33,349 nucleotides of DNA from a virus. Location of the stretch: IMG/VR virus record IMGVR_UViG_3300023179_000314, positions 1-33,349 of that record; one strand, written 5' to 3'. Both the position numbers and the translations under genes were made by a program. Positions 1-6,280 of this stretch are shown here, piece after piece. Below the pieces are notes generated by a model, which did no database searches, was not told the origin of the DNA, and saw nothing but the letters and a program-made list of their open reading frames with translations. Numbering within the stretch: the first letter of the stretch is position 1; each line of letters starts with the position of its first letter.

Positions 1-1
1 C

Positions 2-118
2 CGCGAGCGGGCCGAGCTGGAGGGCCGCATCGGCGGCTTGAAGAGCGCCATCGCCCACTACGCGGCGGCGATCAAGGTCTGGGCCCCCCGCCCCCTCCCC
101 TTCGAAAAGAGGGTTTGA
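2..118 (+). CDS. 3' end of an unidentified phage protein (partial)
   Basis: An open frame enters from the left edge and ends at TGA 116-118. Its 38 visible residues run from RERAELEGRIGG to FEKRV and are charged and helix-prone (an RERAELE stretch, then alanine-rich), ending in a proline-rich tail (APRPLPF). The other two plus-strand frames read as arginine/proline-rich shadow sequence. The function cannot be told from the remnant. The stop codon lies inside the TTGACA box of the promoter for the next gene, the same arrangement seen again at 775-780, which supports this reading frame as the real one. Confidence 0.6.
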   Translation, partial: RERAELEGRIGGLKSAIAHYAAAIKVWAPRPLPFEKRV

Positions 119-143
119 CAGGTCCCCCGGCCTGTCCCATATT
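115..143 (+). promoter_or_regulatory. Sigma70-like promoter P1
   Basis: A perfect -35 box TTGACA (115-120) is followed after exactly 17 bases by CATATT (138-143), a 4/6 match to TATAAT. The downstream leader contains AGGAGAT (157-163) and the ATG at 170. A second copy of this layout with the same 17-base spacing is at 775-803. The -35 box overlaps the stop codon of the upstream gene. Confidence 0.65.
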
Positions 144-150
144 TGGGACA
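133..150. promoter_or_regulatory. Operator-like inverted repeat over the -10 box of P1
   Basis: TGTCCCA (133-139), four bases, then TGGGACA (144-150) form a perfect 7-bp inverted repeat that covers the -10 hexamer at 138-143. A repressor bound there would block polymerase. In the second promoter copy the matching bases (794-810) keep only part of the symmetry. The natural candidate ligand is the HTH protein encoded at 1470-1700; this link is inference. Confidence 0.5.
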
Positions 151-169
151 TCGAATAGGAGATAGCATC

Positions 170-550
170 ATGGCACAGCAATCACAGCGCGGCGGCGGCA
201 CTTGGGCCCGATACATGTCGCGAGACGCCTTCCGCTACGGGTGGCAGTCCGCCGAGTGCGGCGAGCCCTTTACCGACGACGTCGCCCGCAAGGTATGGAA
301 CCACCCCACGGCGAGCGACAGCCTGCAGCGCGAGTACGAGGCGGGGCGCCTGATGGCGCTGGAGACGCGCATGCCGCTCCCGCCGAAGGCGGCGCGCATG
401 ACCAAGGTCATCACCGCCACCGTGGCGGCCGCCCCCGCGATGCGCAAGCAATTCATGACCGAACAGCTGCTGGCCCGCGAGGAGGCCAAGCGCGCCGCCG
501 CCCTGCGCCTGAAGGTCATCCACTACGAACGCCGGCTGAAGGCCGCGTAA
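170..550 (+). CDS. Hypothetical phage protein, 126 aa
   Basis: I do not recognise this protein. The ATG at 170 is chosen because AGGAGAT sits 7 bases upstream; an in-frame ATG at 143 would place the start inside the promoter. The product is basic, with an N-terminal polar stretch (MAQQSQRGGG), a central part with aromatic residues (WARYM, YGWQ) and a C-terminal half likely to form helices (REEAKRAAALRLK). There is no membrane segment and no recognisable catalytic motif. It is the first gene behind promoter P1 and is followed after 24 bases by another small gene. The position suggests an early accessory protein. Confidence 0.75.
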   Translation: MAQQSQRGGGTWARYMSRDAFRYGWQSAECGEPFTDDVARKVWNHPTASDSLQREYEAGRLMALETRMPLPPKAARMTKVITATVAAAPAMRKQFMTEQLLAREEAKRAAALRLKVIHYERRLKAA

Positions 551-574
551 GGGAGACAGGAACATGGCAAGCTT

Positions 575-778
575 ATGGACATCTTTGAAATGGGCGAGGA
601 GATCGCCGCCCAACACCGGGCGCAGGCGGCGCGCGACGACGCCGACCCCGCGTATCAGGCGGCGCTGAAGGCCAAGCGGGAGCGCGAGGAAGCCGCCCGT
701 GGCCGCACGATTTTGACCGAGGAAGAGGCCGCCGCCGAATGGGCCGCCCTTGAGGAAGAGGACGAAAACGACGCTTGA
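575..778 (+). CDS. Small acidic helical protein, 67 aa
   Basis: Unknown function. The product is highly charged and almost certainly helical: long runs of A, E, K and R (for example LKAKREREEAARG) and an acidic tail (EEEDENDA). The only good Shine-Dalgarno (GGGAGACAGG, about 551-560) is correctly spaced for an ATG at 564 in another frame, which yields only a 31-codon, arginine-rich shadow. The 575 frame has the composition of a real protein, so it may be translated by reinitiation or coupling. Its TGA stop (776-778) lies within the -35 box of the next promoter. Confidence 0.65.
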   Translation: MDIFEMGEEIAAQHRAQAARDDADPAYQAALKAKREREEAARGRTILTEEEAAAEWAALEEEDENDA

Positions 779-803
779 CGGCGGCCCCCGAATGGCCCAT
801 ACT
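775..803 (+). promoter_or_regulatory. Sigma70-like promoter P2, near-copy of P1
   Basis: TTGACG (775-780), a 17-base spacer and CATACT (798-803) repeat the P1 layout base for base in spacing. The bases after the -10 box (AGGACATTGAATAGGAGATA) nearly equal those after P1, down to the ribosome binding site AGGAGAT (817-823) and the ATG at 831. The palindrome of P1 is degenerate here. It probably drives the operon 831-2574 that ends in mom. Confidence 0.62.
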
Positions 804-830
804 TAGGACATTGAATAGGAGATACATCAG

Positions 831-1100
831 ATGACAACCACCCACACCATCGACGCATTCTGCCCCTTCGGCCGCGACGGTTTCGACGTCGAAATCACCT
901 ACACCTACACCCCCGGCGCGCCCGCTACCCGCATCGACCCGGCGGACCCCGCGGAAACCGACTTCGTGTCGGCCAAGGCGAGCGTCCCGCTCGACCCGTC
1001 GCTGCAGAAGCTGCTCGACGACTGGGCGGCGGACTGGGTCGGCGACGAGGGCTTTTCCGCCTGCTGCCAGCAGGCAGACTACGACAATGACGGAGAATAA
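831..1100 (+). CDS. Hypothetical protein, 89 aa
   Basis: Not recognised. The ATG at 831 has AGGAGAT 7 bases upstream in the P2 leader. The product is acidic, begins with a beta-prone segment (FDVEITYTYTP) and ends with an acidic tryptophan-containing stretch (LLDDWAADWVGDEG) and two adjacent cysteines (ACCQQ). There is no signal peptide or membrane helix. The stop TAA at 1098-1100 is 1 base before the ATG of the next gene, whose ribosome binding site lies inside this coding region, so the two are likely translated together. Confidence 0.75.
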   Translation: MTTTHTIDAFCPFGRDGFDVEITYTYTPGAPATRIDPADPAETDFVSAKASVPLDPSLQKLLDDWAADWVGDEGFSACCQQADYDNDGE

Positions 1101-1101
1101 C

Positions 1102-1470
1102 ATGGGATATTTTGACGAACTCTGGGCGGCAGCGCAGGCTGCCGCCACCAAGGCGGGCACCGAATGCAAGCCGGTGCCGATGCTGGTGCAGCAGATCAAT
1201 CCGTTCTCAGGGGCCGTGGTGAAGACCTACGATCCCGTGATGGACGGGGCCTGCGGCTTCGCGTGGGTCAACATCCGCCCCGCCAACGGCCCGTTCGCGC
1301 GTTGGCTCAAGCAGCAGAACGTCGGCCGCAAATCCCACCACGGCGGCTGGGACGTCAGCATCCACGCCTTCGACCAGAGCCACGCCCGCAAGGCCGCCGC
1401 CGCGCACGCCATGGCCGCCGTCCTGCGCGCGGCGGACATCAAGGCATACTCTTACGACAGGCTCGACTGA
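1102..1470 (+). CDS. Conserved phage hypothetical protein, 122 aa
   Basis: This resembles a family of uncharacterised phage proteins I recall from larger tailed phages, with a central CGFAWV motif, a following FARWL and a C-terminal helix ending near an A-Y-x-x-x-R-x-D motif (here AYSYDRLD). The function of the family is not known to me. The ATG at 1102 is preferred over the in-frame ATG at 1087, because GGAG (1092-1095) is well placed for 1102 and the longer start would overlap the upstream gene. The stop TGA overlaps the ATG of the next gene (TGATG at 1468-1472), indicating coupling. Confidence 0.8.
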   Translation: MGYFDELWAAAQAAATKAGTECKPVPMLVQQINPFSGAVVKTYDPVMDGACGFAWVNIRPANGPFARWLKQQNVGRKSHHGGWDVSIHAFDQSHARKAAAAHAMAAVLRAADIKAYSYDRLD

Positions 1471-1700
1471 TGCCGCGCAGTAGCGTTCCGCGGCCGGGGC
1501 CGCCCCGTCGCCTCGCCCGCGCGGCCTACCTGCTGTACGGGCCCCATCACATCGAGAGTACGGCGCGCCTGATCGGCGTCGACCGCCGCACCGTCTACAG
1601 ATGGCGCAACGGCCTCTCGCCGGTGCCAGACTACGTCGAGAAAGCCATGGTCGTCGCACTGCTCAAGCGTTGGAAAGACATAGAGGAGTTTCTGAAATGA
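1470..1700 (+). CDS. Small helix-turn-helix DNA-binding protein, 76 aa
   Basis: The central part reads as a helix-turn-helix of the Cro/resolvase type: a first helix around IESTARLIG, a turn, then a recognition helix VDRRTVYRWRNG followed by LSPVP. The N-terminus is very basic and proline-rich (RPGPPRRLAR), and the C-terminus is a helix (ALLKRWKDIEEFLK). The length fits a phage repressor or Cro-like regulator. The start ATG at 1470 overlaps the previous stop. The stop overlaps the next start by 4 bases (ATGA, 1697-1700). It lies downstream of P1/P2 and is the best candidate to bind the inverted repeat at 133-150. It could equally act elsewhere in the genome. Confidence 0.78.
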   Translation: MPRSSVPRPGPPRRLARAAYLLYGPHHIESTARLIGVDRRTVYRWRNGLSPVPDYVEKAMVVALLKRWKDIEEFLK

Positions 1701-1945
1701 CTGGCAGCTTTAGGAGGATCACCATCCTCCTCATCGCCGTAGGTTTCGTGCTGCTCACTTACGGCATTGCGAGAGCTGACTGGCAGGTGCACGAGTGGGA
1801 CGGCCAGCAGTGGGTTGCCGCCGTCACGCCCAAGGGCCGCACGGTGGCGGTCAACATCGAGAAGACGGCGTGCGAACTTGACCTCGCAAGCCTTGCGATG
1901 GTCAAGCCGGCGGGGGCTCGACTGCGGTGCTCGAAGGTAAAATAG
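1697..1945 (+). CDS. Small exported protein, 82 aa
   Basis: The N-terminus is a typical signal peptide or membrane anchor: basic residues (FRR), a hydrophobic core of about 17 residues (ITILLIAVGFVLLTYG) and a possible signal peptidase I site IARA before DWQVHEWDG. The mature part, about 57 residues, has two cysteines and a beta-like pattern. The ATG at 1697 overlaps the stop of the HTH gene (ATGA). The family is not recognised. An exported small protein in an accessory operon could act in superinfection exclusion or envelope alteration, but nothing in the sequence proves this. Confidence 0.72.
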   Translation: MTGSFRRITILLIAVGFVLLTYGIARADWQVHEWDGQQWVAAVTPKGRTVAVNIEKTACELDLASLAMVKPAGARLRCSKVK

Positions 1946-1951
1946 CGATAC

Positions 1952-2026
1952 GCGGAGATAGCATAATGGTAATGCGCGCGCGGACCACCCGCGAGAAGAC
2001 GGTTCGATCCCGATCTCTCCGCTCCA
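1952..2026 (+). tRNA. tRNA-like sequence with encoded CCA, possibly degenerate
   Basis: The segment is exactly 75 bases, the length of a class I tRNA with CCA. The acceptor stem pairs perfectly (GCGGAGA 1952-1958 with TCTCCGC 2016-2022) and is followed by T and CCA (2024-2026). The D arm is GCAT/ATGC with loop AATGGTA. The T arm carries the consensus GGTTCGATCC (2001-2010). The anticodon arm is abnormal: the stem CGCG/CGCG is fine but the loop lacks U33, and depending on register the anticodon reads ACC or CCA. The outer T-stem pairs also mismatch. It may be a relic, or a functional tRNA-like element. It overlaps the mom start codons. Confidence 0.45.
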
Positions 2027-2574
2027 CCGATCTCTTTGTAGCGTCTTGCGAACTGGAAGACGTCAAGGCGTTCATCGAGGCCCGCCACTACTCTCACTCA
2101 GTCTTCGGCGTCACGGCGTCGCGGTGCTTCAGCGTCATGTATCAGGGTGAGTTGGCCGGGGGCGCTATCTTCGGTCTGCCTGCGGGCGTCGGCGTAGCCG
2201 CAAAATACGCCGACGGCGGGAACCTGCTGGAGTTGCGCCGCTTCGTGCTGCATGACAACGCGCCACGCAACAGCGAGAGCCGCGCACTTGGCGTCATGTT
2301 TCGCGCGCTGCGCCGTGAGGGATACACGCGGATTTTGAGCTACGCCGACCCGATGCACGGGCATTCAGGCGTCATCTACAAAGCCACTGGCTTCGAGTAT
2401 CGAGGACGTACGGCCGCCCGCAAACACATCATGTGGAAGAATAAAAAATACCCTGATCGTAACGTGCATCAGGTCAATTTCCCTTATCACCTCGAACTTC
2501 GCGCGGCGCTCGCGGCAGGCGAAGCCACACAGGTCCGCATCGAGCCAAAGCACATATACGTCAAGAAGCTGTAG
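1966..2574 (+). CDS. mom: Mom-family DNA adenine hypermodification protein
   Basis: This matches phage Mu Mom, a GNAT-fold enzyme that converts adenine in DNA to N6-(carbamoylmethyl)adenine and so shields phage DNA from restriction. Visible motifs, numbered from the 1966 ATG, are HYSH (41-44), GGAIFG (65-70), ELRR (89-92), SYADP (125-129), GHSGVIYKA (132-140) and TGFEY. The order and spacing are those of the family. The 202-residue length is close to Mu Mom. In-frame ATGs exist only at 1966 and 1972 (plus a longer start at 1927); 1966 has GGAGA 7 bases upstream, and its leader GGAGATAGCATAATGG nearly repeats that of the 170 gene. The first 20 or so residues are encoded by the tRNA-like sequence. 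The 3' end overlaps the convergent helicase gene by 14 bases. No Com-like activator gene is visible nearby. Confidence 0.85.
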   Translation: MVMRARTTREKTVRSRSLRSTDLFVASCELEDVKAFIEARHYSHSVFGVTASRCFSVMYQGELAGGAIFGLPAGVGVAAKYADGGNLLELRRFVLHDNAPRNSESRALGVMFRALRREGYTRILSYADPMHGHSGVIYKATGFEYRGRTAARKHIMWKNKKYPDRNVHQVNFPYHLELRAALAAGEATQVRIEPKHIYVKKL

Positions 2575-3886
2575 CGAACACCGCGTCCTGCACCTCGGCC
2601 TTGAACGTCAGGCGCGGGAAGACAGTCTCCTCCTCCACCGTGTCGACGGCGACGGTCGCGTAGCTGACCGTCTCCGGGGCCGTCTGGCCCTCGCGGGCCA
2701 GCCGCATGATCGTCTGGTCAAAATGGTCGAGCGACCACGGCAGCGAACACCAGCAGACCACATGCCCGCCGAATTGAAGATTAAGCCCGTGGCTGAATGC
2801 CGCCGGATGCGCGATCAGCACGCGCAGCCGCCTTGCGTTCCAATCCTCGACGGCCCCCGCCGCGACCTTGCGCGTCGTGCCGTTGCCCAGCACCGGCGCA
2901 TCGGGATAGCGCAGCCGCAGCTCGTCGAGCTGCTCGCGGTAGTCGTAGACCAGCAGGACGGGCGACGTCTGCACGTCCACGACATCGCAGATCGCGTTGA
3001 CGCGAAACATGTCGAGGCGCTTGCCCTCGCCCGTCTCGTCGTAGACGAAGCCGGCGCAGACCTGCCGCATCTTGTTGACAACTTGCGCGCGGCCGCCGGG
3101 CATCATCAGCTCGCCCTCGACATCGGCCACGCTCGCCTTGTCCAGCTCGCCGTAGATGCGCCGGATGCTGTCGGGCAGCGTCACCGGCACCTTGACGTGG
3201 CGCACGGGCGGCGGCGCCCAATTTTCCGGCGACAGGATGAACGTCATGTCGGCGATGGCGGCCAGCGACTTCTCCAGCGTCCCCTTGCGCGCCTTCCAGA
3301 CGTTCTCGCTCTGCTCCCGCATGTTGGCCGCGCGCCACTGGACCCAGTCGCGCCCGAGGCGGCGGCCCCTGTCGATGATGCGCGTCTGGGCGAACAAATC
3401 TTCCGGCCCGTTGGGAACCGGCGAGCCGGTCAACCCGATGCGCGTCTGCATGTGGTCGGTGTGTTTCAATACCGGCCGCCACTTCGCGCTCGTCGGCCCC
3501 TTGAATTTCGACAACTCGTCGACCACGAAGCAGTCGAACGCCTTGCTGTGCTTGGTCAGGAAATCGACAAGGTTCTCGTGATTGACGACGACGATATCAG
3601 CCCCCCTGACGGCCTCGTCGCGCTCCTTCGGCGTCCCGGTCGCGATGGCGATGCGAAGATGCTGCAAGTGATCCCACTTCGCGCCTTCCTGCTGCCACAC
3701 CAGTTCGGCAACACGCAGGGGAGCCGTCACCAGCACACGGCGTACCACGCCGTCGCGCAGCATCTCACTGAGTGCCGTCAACGTCACGACAGTTTTTCCG
3801 GCACCCGGACGAGCGAAAATCATGCACTCGTTGCGTTCGTAGATGTGTGTGATTGCCTGCTCTTGTACAGGCCGCAGATCAGGCAT
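2561..3886 (-). CDS. SNF2-type superfamily 2 DNA helicase
   Basis: A 441-residue phage helicase of the kind found beside VRR-NUC and DUF2800 genes. An N-terminal Q-motif-like LRPVQEQAI is followed by Walker A RPGAGKT (K31), motif Ia TAPLRVAE, motif II VVDELSKF (D123, E124), motif III LTGSPVPN and a C-terminal motif VI QTIMRLAREGQ. The protein is short for an SNF2 enzyme, with both RecA-like lobes but little else. The ATG at 3886 overlaps the upstream gene by 8 bases; an alternative TTG lies at 3898. It probably acts in phage replication or recombination by remodelling or unwinding DNA, in partnership with the VRR-NUC nuclease encoded two genes upstream. Confidence 0.9.
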   Translation of the reverse strand: MPDLRPVQEQAITHIYERNECMIFARPGAGKTVVTLTALSEMLRDGVVRRVLVTAPLRVAELVWQQEGAKWDHLQHLRIAIATGTPKERDEAVRGADIVVVNHENLVDFLTKHSKAFDCFVVDELSKFKGPTSAKWRPVLKHTDHMQTRIGLTGSPVPNGPEDLFAQTRIIDRGRRLGRDWVQWRAANMREQSENVWKARKGTLEKSLAAIADMTFILSPENWAPPPVRHVKVPVTLPDSIRRIYGELDKASVADVEGELMMPGGRAQVVNKMRQVCAGFVYDETGEGKRLDMFRVNAICDVVDVQTSPVLLVYDYREQLDELRLRYPDAPVLGNGTTRKVAAGAVEDWNARRLRVLIAHPAAFSHGLNLQFGGHVVCWCSLPWSLDHFDQTIMRLAREGQTAPETVSYATVAVDTVEEETVFPRLTFKAEVQDAVFATAS

Positions 3887-4121
3887 CACGGCTACCAAGG
3901 ATGCGCTCGACTTCAGCCTTTACGACTCGAAGCGCGGCATCAATATCAATTTCAGGATCGAACTTGGGGTCGTCGAGGGTGTCGCAAATCAAGCGCGCGG
4001 CGACGCCGATAAAACATTCGAGAGGCACACCGCCTTGCGCCGCGCACACGTTACTAAAAACGCGGTGCAGAAATTCAGTTTCGTTTTCGTAGAGGTCGAC
4101 AGGTCCACAGCGCAGAGTCAC
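3879..4121 (-). CDS. Hypothetical protein between VRR-NUC and helicase, 80 aa
   Basis: Not recognised. The chosen start is GTG at 4121, which forms a GTGA overlap with the stop of the VRR-NUC gene and has AGGA 7 bases upstream; a TTG at 4127 is possible but too close to that site. The protein is acidic, with a middle segment likely to be helical (FIGVAARLICDTL) and a second helix (AALRVVKAEVERIL). It has no catalytic motif or membrane segment. Because it is sandwiched and translationally coupled between a nuclease and a helicase, it may be an accessory factor of one of them. Confidence 0.7.
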   Translation of the reverse strand: MTLRCGPVDLYENETEFLHRVFSNVCAAQGGVPLECFIGVAARLICDTLDDPKFDPEIDIDAALRVVKAEVERILGSRDA

Positions 4122-4381
4122 GGGCAAATCCTTTCAAAATCCGATGCGGTGTCGATGACGTGTACCTCGAAGCCTAACCCACGCAGTCTCGAATGCCAAG
4201 CCGCCTGCAACGGCGTCGGCTTTTTGCCGGGTGCCTTGAATTCGATGAAGACTGCACGGCCTTCAGTAGACAACATGAGACGGTCTGGGACACCCGGATA
4301 CCCCGGCACTACGAGTTTCCAGAAGAGGTGTCCGCGCGCTTTAGCGATCTTGCGGCACCGCGCCTCTATGTGTTTTTCCAT
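4118..4381 (-). CDS. VRR-NUC domain nuclease
   Basis: An 87-residue, single-domain VRR-NUC protein of the PD-(D/E)XK superfamily. The expected pattern is complete: an early helix with E6 (EKHIEARCRKIAK), G-V-P-D-R (D33), the beta strand FIEFKAPG with E47 and K49, and Q59 in TPLQAAW. Phage VRR-NUC proteins of this size cleave branched or structured DNA, and the family is related to FAN1 and Holliday junction resolvases. It is the first gene of the minus-strand block and faces the replication operon across a divergent gap. The ATG at 4381 lacks a strong ribosome binding site. Confidence 0.92.
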   Translation of the reverse strand: MEKHIEARCRKIAKARGHLFWKLVVPGYPGVPDRLMLSTEGRAVFIEFKAPGKKPTPLQAAWHSRLRGLGFEVHVIDTASDFERICP

Positions 4382-4398
4382 TTCTTAAAATACCATGA

Positions 4399-4428
4399 TT
4401 GACATTTTCGCGCGACCGTCGGTAATGT
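4399..4428 (+). promoter_or_regulatory. Probable promoter of the replication operon
   Basis: TTGACA (4399-4404) is followed after 18 bases by TAATGT (4423-4428), a weak -10. It lies in the only gap between the divergent nuclease/helicase block and the plus-strand replication genes. A good ribosome binding site (CAGGAGACAG, about 4440-4449) precedes the ATG at 4452. The -35 match is perfect but the -10 is poor, so activity may depend on an activator. Confidence 0.45.
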
Positions 4429-4451
4429 GCGACTAACAAACAGGAGACAGT

Positions 4452-5576
4452 ATGCAGCATGCACCCTTCGGGAGTTCGACCGCCGAGCGCGTAATGAACT
4501 GCCCCGGCTCAGTTGCCCTCAACGCCAAGTCACCAGAACAGCCAGCCAGCGAGTACGCAGCCAAAGGCAGCGCGCAGCATGCGTTGATCGAGCATCTGCT
4601 GCTGGACGGGGGCGAGCCTGCCGAATTTATCGGCGCGGTATTTGCCGGCGTGGAAATCGACGAGAGCATGGCCGACGACGTTGCCATCGCGCTGCGCGCG
4701 GCAGAAGAAATGCTGGAGGAGTACAACGGCGAGCAGCTCGTCGAGCAGCGGCTGGTGATCGTGCCCGACGCGATATTCGGCACCGGAGATGTTATTGCCA
4801 CGACGCGCGACGGCGCGCGGGCCTTGATTGCCGACCACAAGTTTGGCTACGTCGGCGTTGACGCGAGCAGTCCGCAGTTGAAGTTTCTTGCGGCGGCATT
4901 TCTGGTCGATCCGGCCACGGCAGATATCAGCAAGGACGTCGAGGAGTTTGAGCTGGCTATCATCCAGCCCGCGTTCGAGCCCGCAGTCACCAAGACCACG
5001 GCGACGCGCGCCGAAATCGAAGTATTCCTGCGCAGCATCAGGCTGGCGCATACGGCGGCCAAGGCGCCCGGAGCGGAAACGCGGATGGGCGACTGGTGCA
5101 AGTGGTGCCGCGCCAAGGCGATCTGCCCCGCGCAGATGAAGCTCTACTCGGACTTGGTCGACGTCAGGATACACCCCGACTGGTCGCTGCAGGCGCTGGG
5201 CGAGATGCTGGAGAAGAGCAAGCAGGTCGAGAGCCTGATCGAGAGCGTCAAGGATCGCGTCAAGCACGAGCTGGCAAACGGCCGCACCGTGCCGGGGTGG
5301 CGGCTGAAGGCGGGCGCGACGCGCCTGACGTGGGCGCTGCCGCCCAAGGAAACCATCGCATCGCTCCGGGGCCTCGGCCTGAAGGGCGACAAGGCGATAC
5401 AGCCAATTACGCCAGCCGCCGCCAAGAAGGCGTTGAAGCTGGAGGAACTTCCCGACGATCTCGTCGTGAAGGGCACGAGCGCGCCATCGCTCGCTCGTGA
5501 TGTCGACGCGGCAGACGCTGTCCTGCCCGCGGCGGCCTTTGCAAGGGCAGCAGCACTAGTAAAAGGAAACAGGTAA
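4452..5576 (+). CDS. DUF2800 family Cas4/AddB-like nuclease
   Basis: A 374-residue DUF2800 protein, a phage family of the PD-(D/E)XK group related to Cas4 and the AddB/RecB nuclease domain. Active-site positions visible are GTGD (D113) and IADHK (D128, K130). Four cysteines can form an iron-sulfur cluster as in Cas4: C17 in the N-terminal MNCPG motif and C216, C219, C225 in WCKWCRAKAICP. The N-terminal start (SSTAERVMNCPGS) and the AAKGSAQHALIEHLL segment are family hallmarks. It is the first gene of the replication operon, with a one-base gap to the next. The likely role is DNA end processing during replication or recombination. Confidence 0.9.
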   Translation: MQHAPFGSSTAERVMNCPGSVALNAKSPEQPASEYAAKGSAQHALIEHLLLDGGEPAEFIGAVFAGVEIDESMADDVAIALRAAEEMLEEYNGEQLVEQRLVIVPDAIFGTGDVIATTRDGARALIADHKFGYVGVDASSPQLKFLAAAFLVDPATADISKDVEEFELAIIQPAFEPAVTKTTATRAEIEVFLRSIRLAHTAAKAPGAETRMGDWCKWCRAKAICPAQMKLYSDLVDVRIHPDWSLQALGEMLEKSKQVESLIESVKDRVKHELANGRTVPGWRLKAGATRLTWALPPKETIASLRGLGLKGDKAIQPITPAAAKKALKLEELPDDLVVKGTSAPSLARDVDAADAVLPAAAFARAAALVKGNR

Positions 5577-5577
5577 C

Positions 5578-6267
5578 ATGAGCAACGAAATCAGTCTCTT
5601 CGCGAAGGGCGGCCTGCCGCCCGTGGACATGAACGCCTACAAGCAGTCGCTGAAGGCGATGGCGTCGGCCAGCAAGGCATCTCAGGGCGGCCTGCCGTTC
5701 CTGCGGCTGCTGCGCGACGGCCTGTGGGTCTACGGCGCCGACAACACCGAAGTCGAGGAAGGCAGCCTGTGGGCTGTCAACTCGTTCTCGATGTCCATCG
5801 GCTGGATCGCGTGGGGCAACGAGGGCAGCAAGGAAGAGGGCACGGTTCTGGGCGAGATGTTGGCGCGCGCCGACGAGCTTCCCGTCTCGCGCTCCGCTCT
5901 GCCGGACGTCGGTGCCGAGTGGACGCCGTGCGTCTCGTTCGACCTGATGTGCGCGACGGGCGAGGACAAGGGGACGCTGGTCCGCTTCAAGTCCAACTCA
6001 GTCGGCGGCCGTCGCGCGTTCAGCGACTTGCTGCAGCTCGTTTCTGCGGCAATGGACGACGGGGCGGGCAAGTGCATCCCGATTGTTAAGCTGGATGCCG
6101 ACAGCTACCCGCACAAGAAGTACGGCAAGATTTACACGCCGCTCTTCGACATCAAGAAGTGGGTGATGCCGGATGCGTCCGATCTGGGAACTGCCCCTGC
6201 GGAGGCTGTTGAGGAGCAGCCCGCCGCCGCCGCCGAAAGCACGGTTCGCCGTCGCCGCCAGCGGTAG
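5578..6267 (+). CDS. Hypothetical protein in the position of a ssDNA-binding protein, 229 aa
   Basis: No family is recognised. In related phages the gene after DUF2800 is often DUF2815, a single-strand DNA-binding protein, but its signature is not visible here. The sequence contains aromatic-rich beta-like segments (LWVYGADN, IGWIAWGN), a central cysteine pair (SFDLMCAT) and a lysine-tyrosine-rich patch (YPHKKYGKIYTP) that could contact DNA. The C-terminal tail changes from acidic (EAVEEQ) to strongly basic (RRRRQR). The ATG follows the DUF2800 stop by one base, with AGG upstream. An ssDNA-binding or recombination mediator role is inference from position only. Confidence 0.88.
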   Translation: MSNEISLFAKGGLPPVDMNAYKQSLKAMASASKASQGGLPFLRLLRDGLWVYGADNTEVEEGSLWAVNSFSMSIGWIAWGNEGSKEEGTVLGEMLARADELPVSRSALPDVGAEWTPCVSFDLMCATGEDKGTLVRFKSNSVGGRRAFSDLLQLVSAAMDDGAGKCIPIVKLDADSYPHKKYGKIYTPLFDIKKWVMPDASDLGTAPAEAVEEQPAAAAESTVRRRRQR

Positions 6268-6280
6268 TCGTCAGGGGAAC

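Noticed and set aside
2723-4012. Plus-strand open frame of 429 codons opposite the helicase
   Set aside because: The minus-strand frame has all helicase motifs; this one is a composition artefact of GC-rich third positions.
4382-4451. Minus-strand promoter for the VRR-NUC gene
   Set aside because: One must exist in or near this gap, but no hexamer pair with proper spacing could be recognised on that strand.
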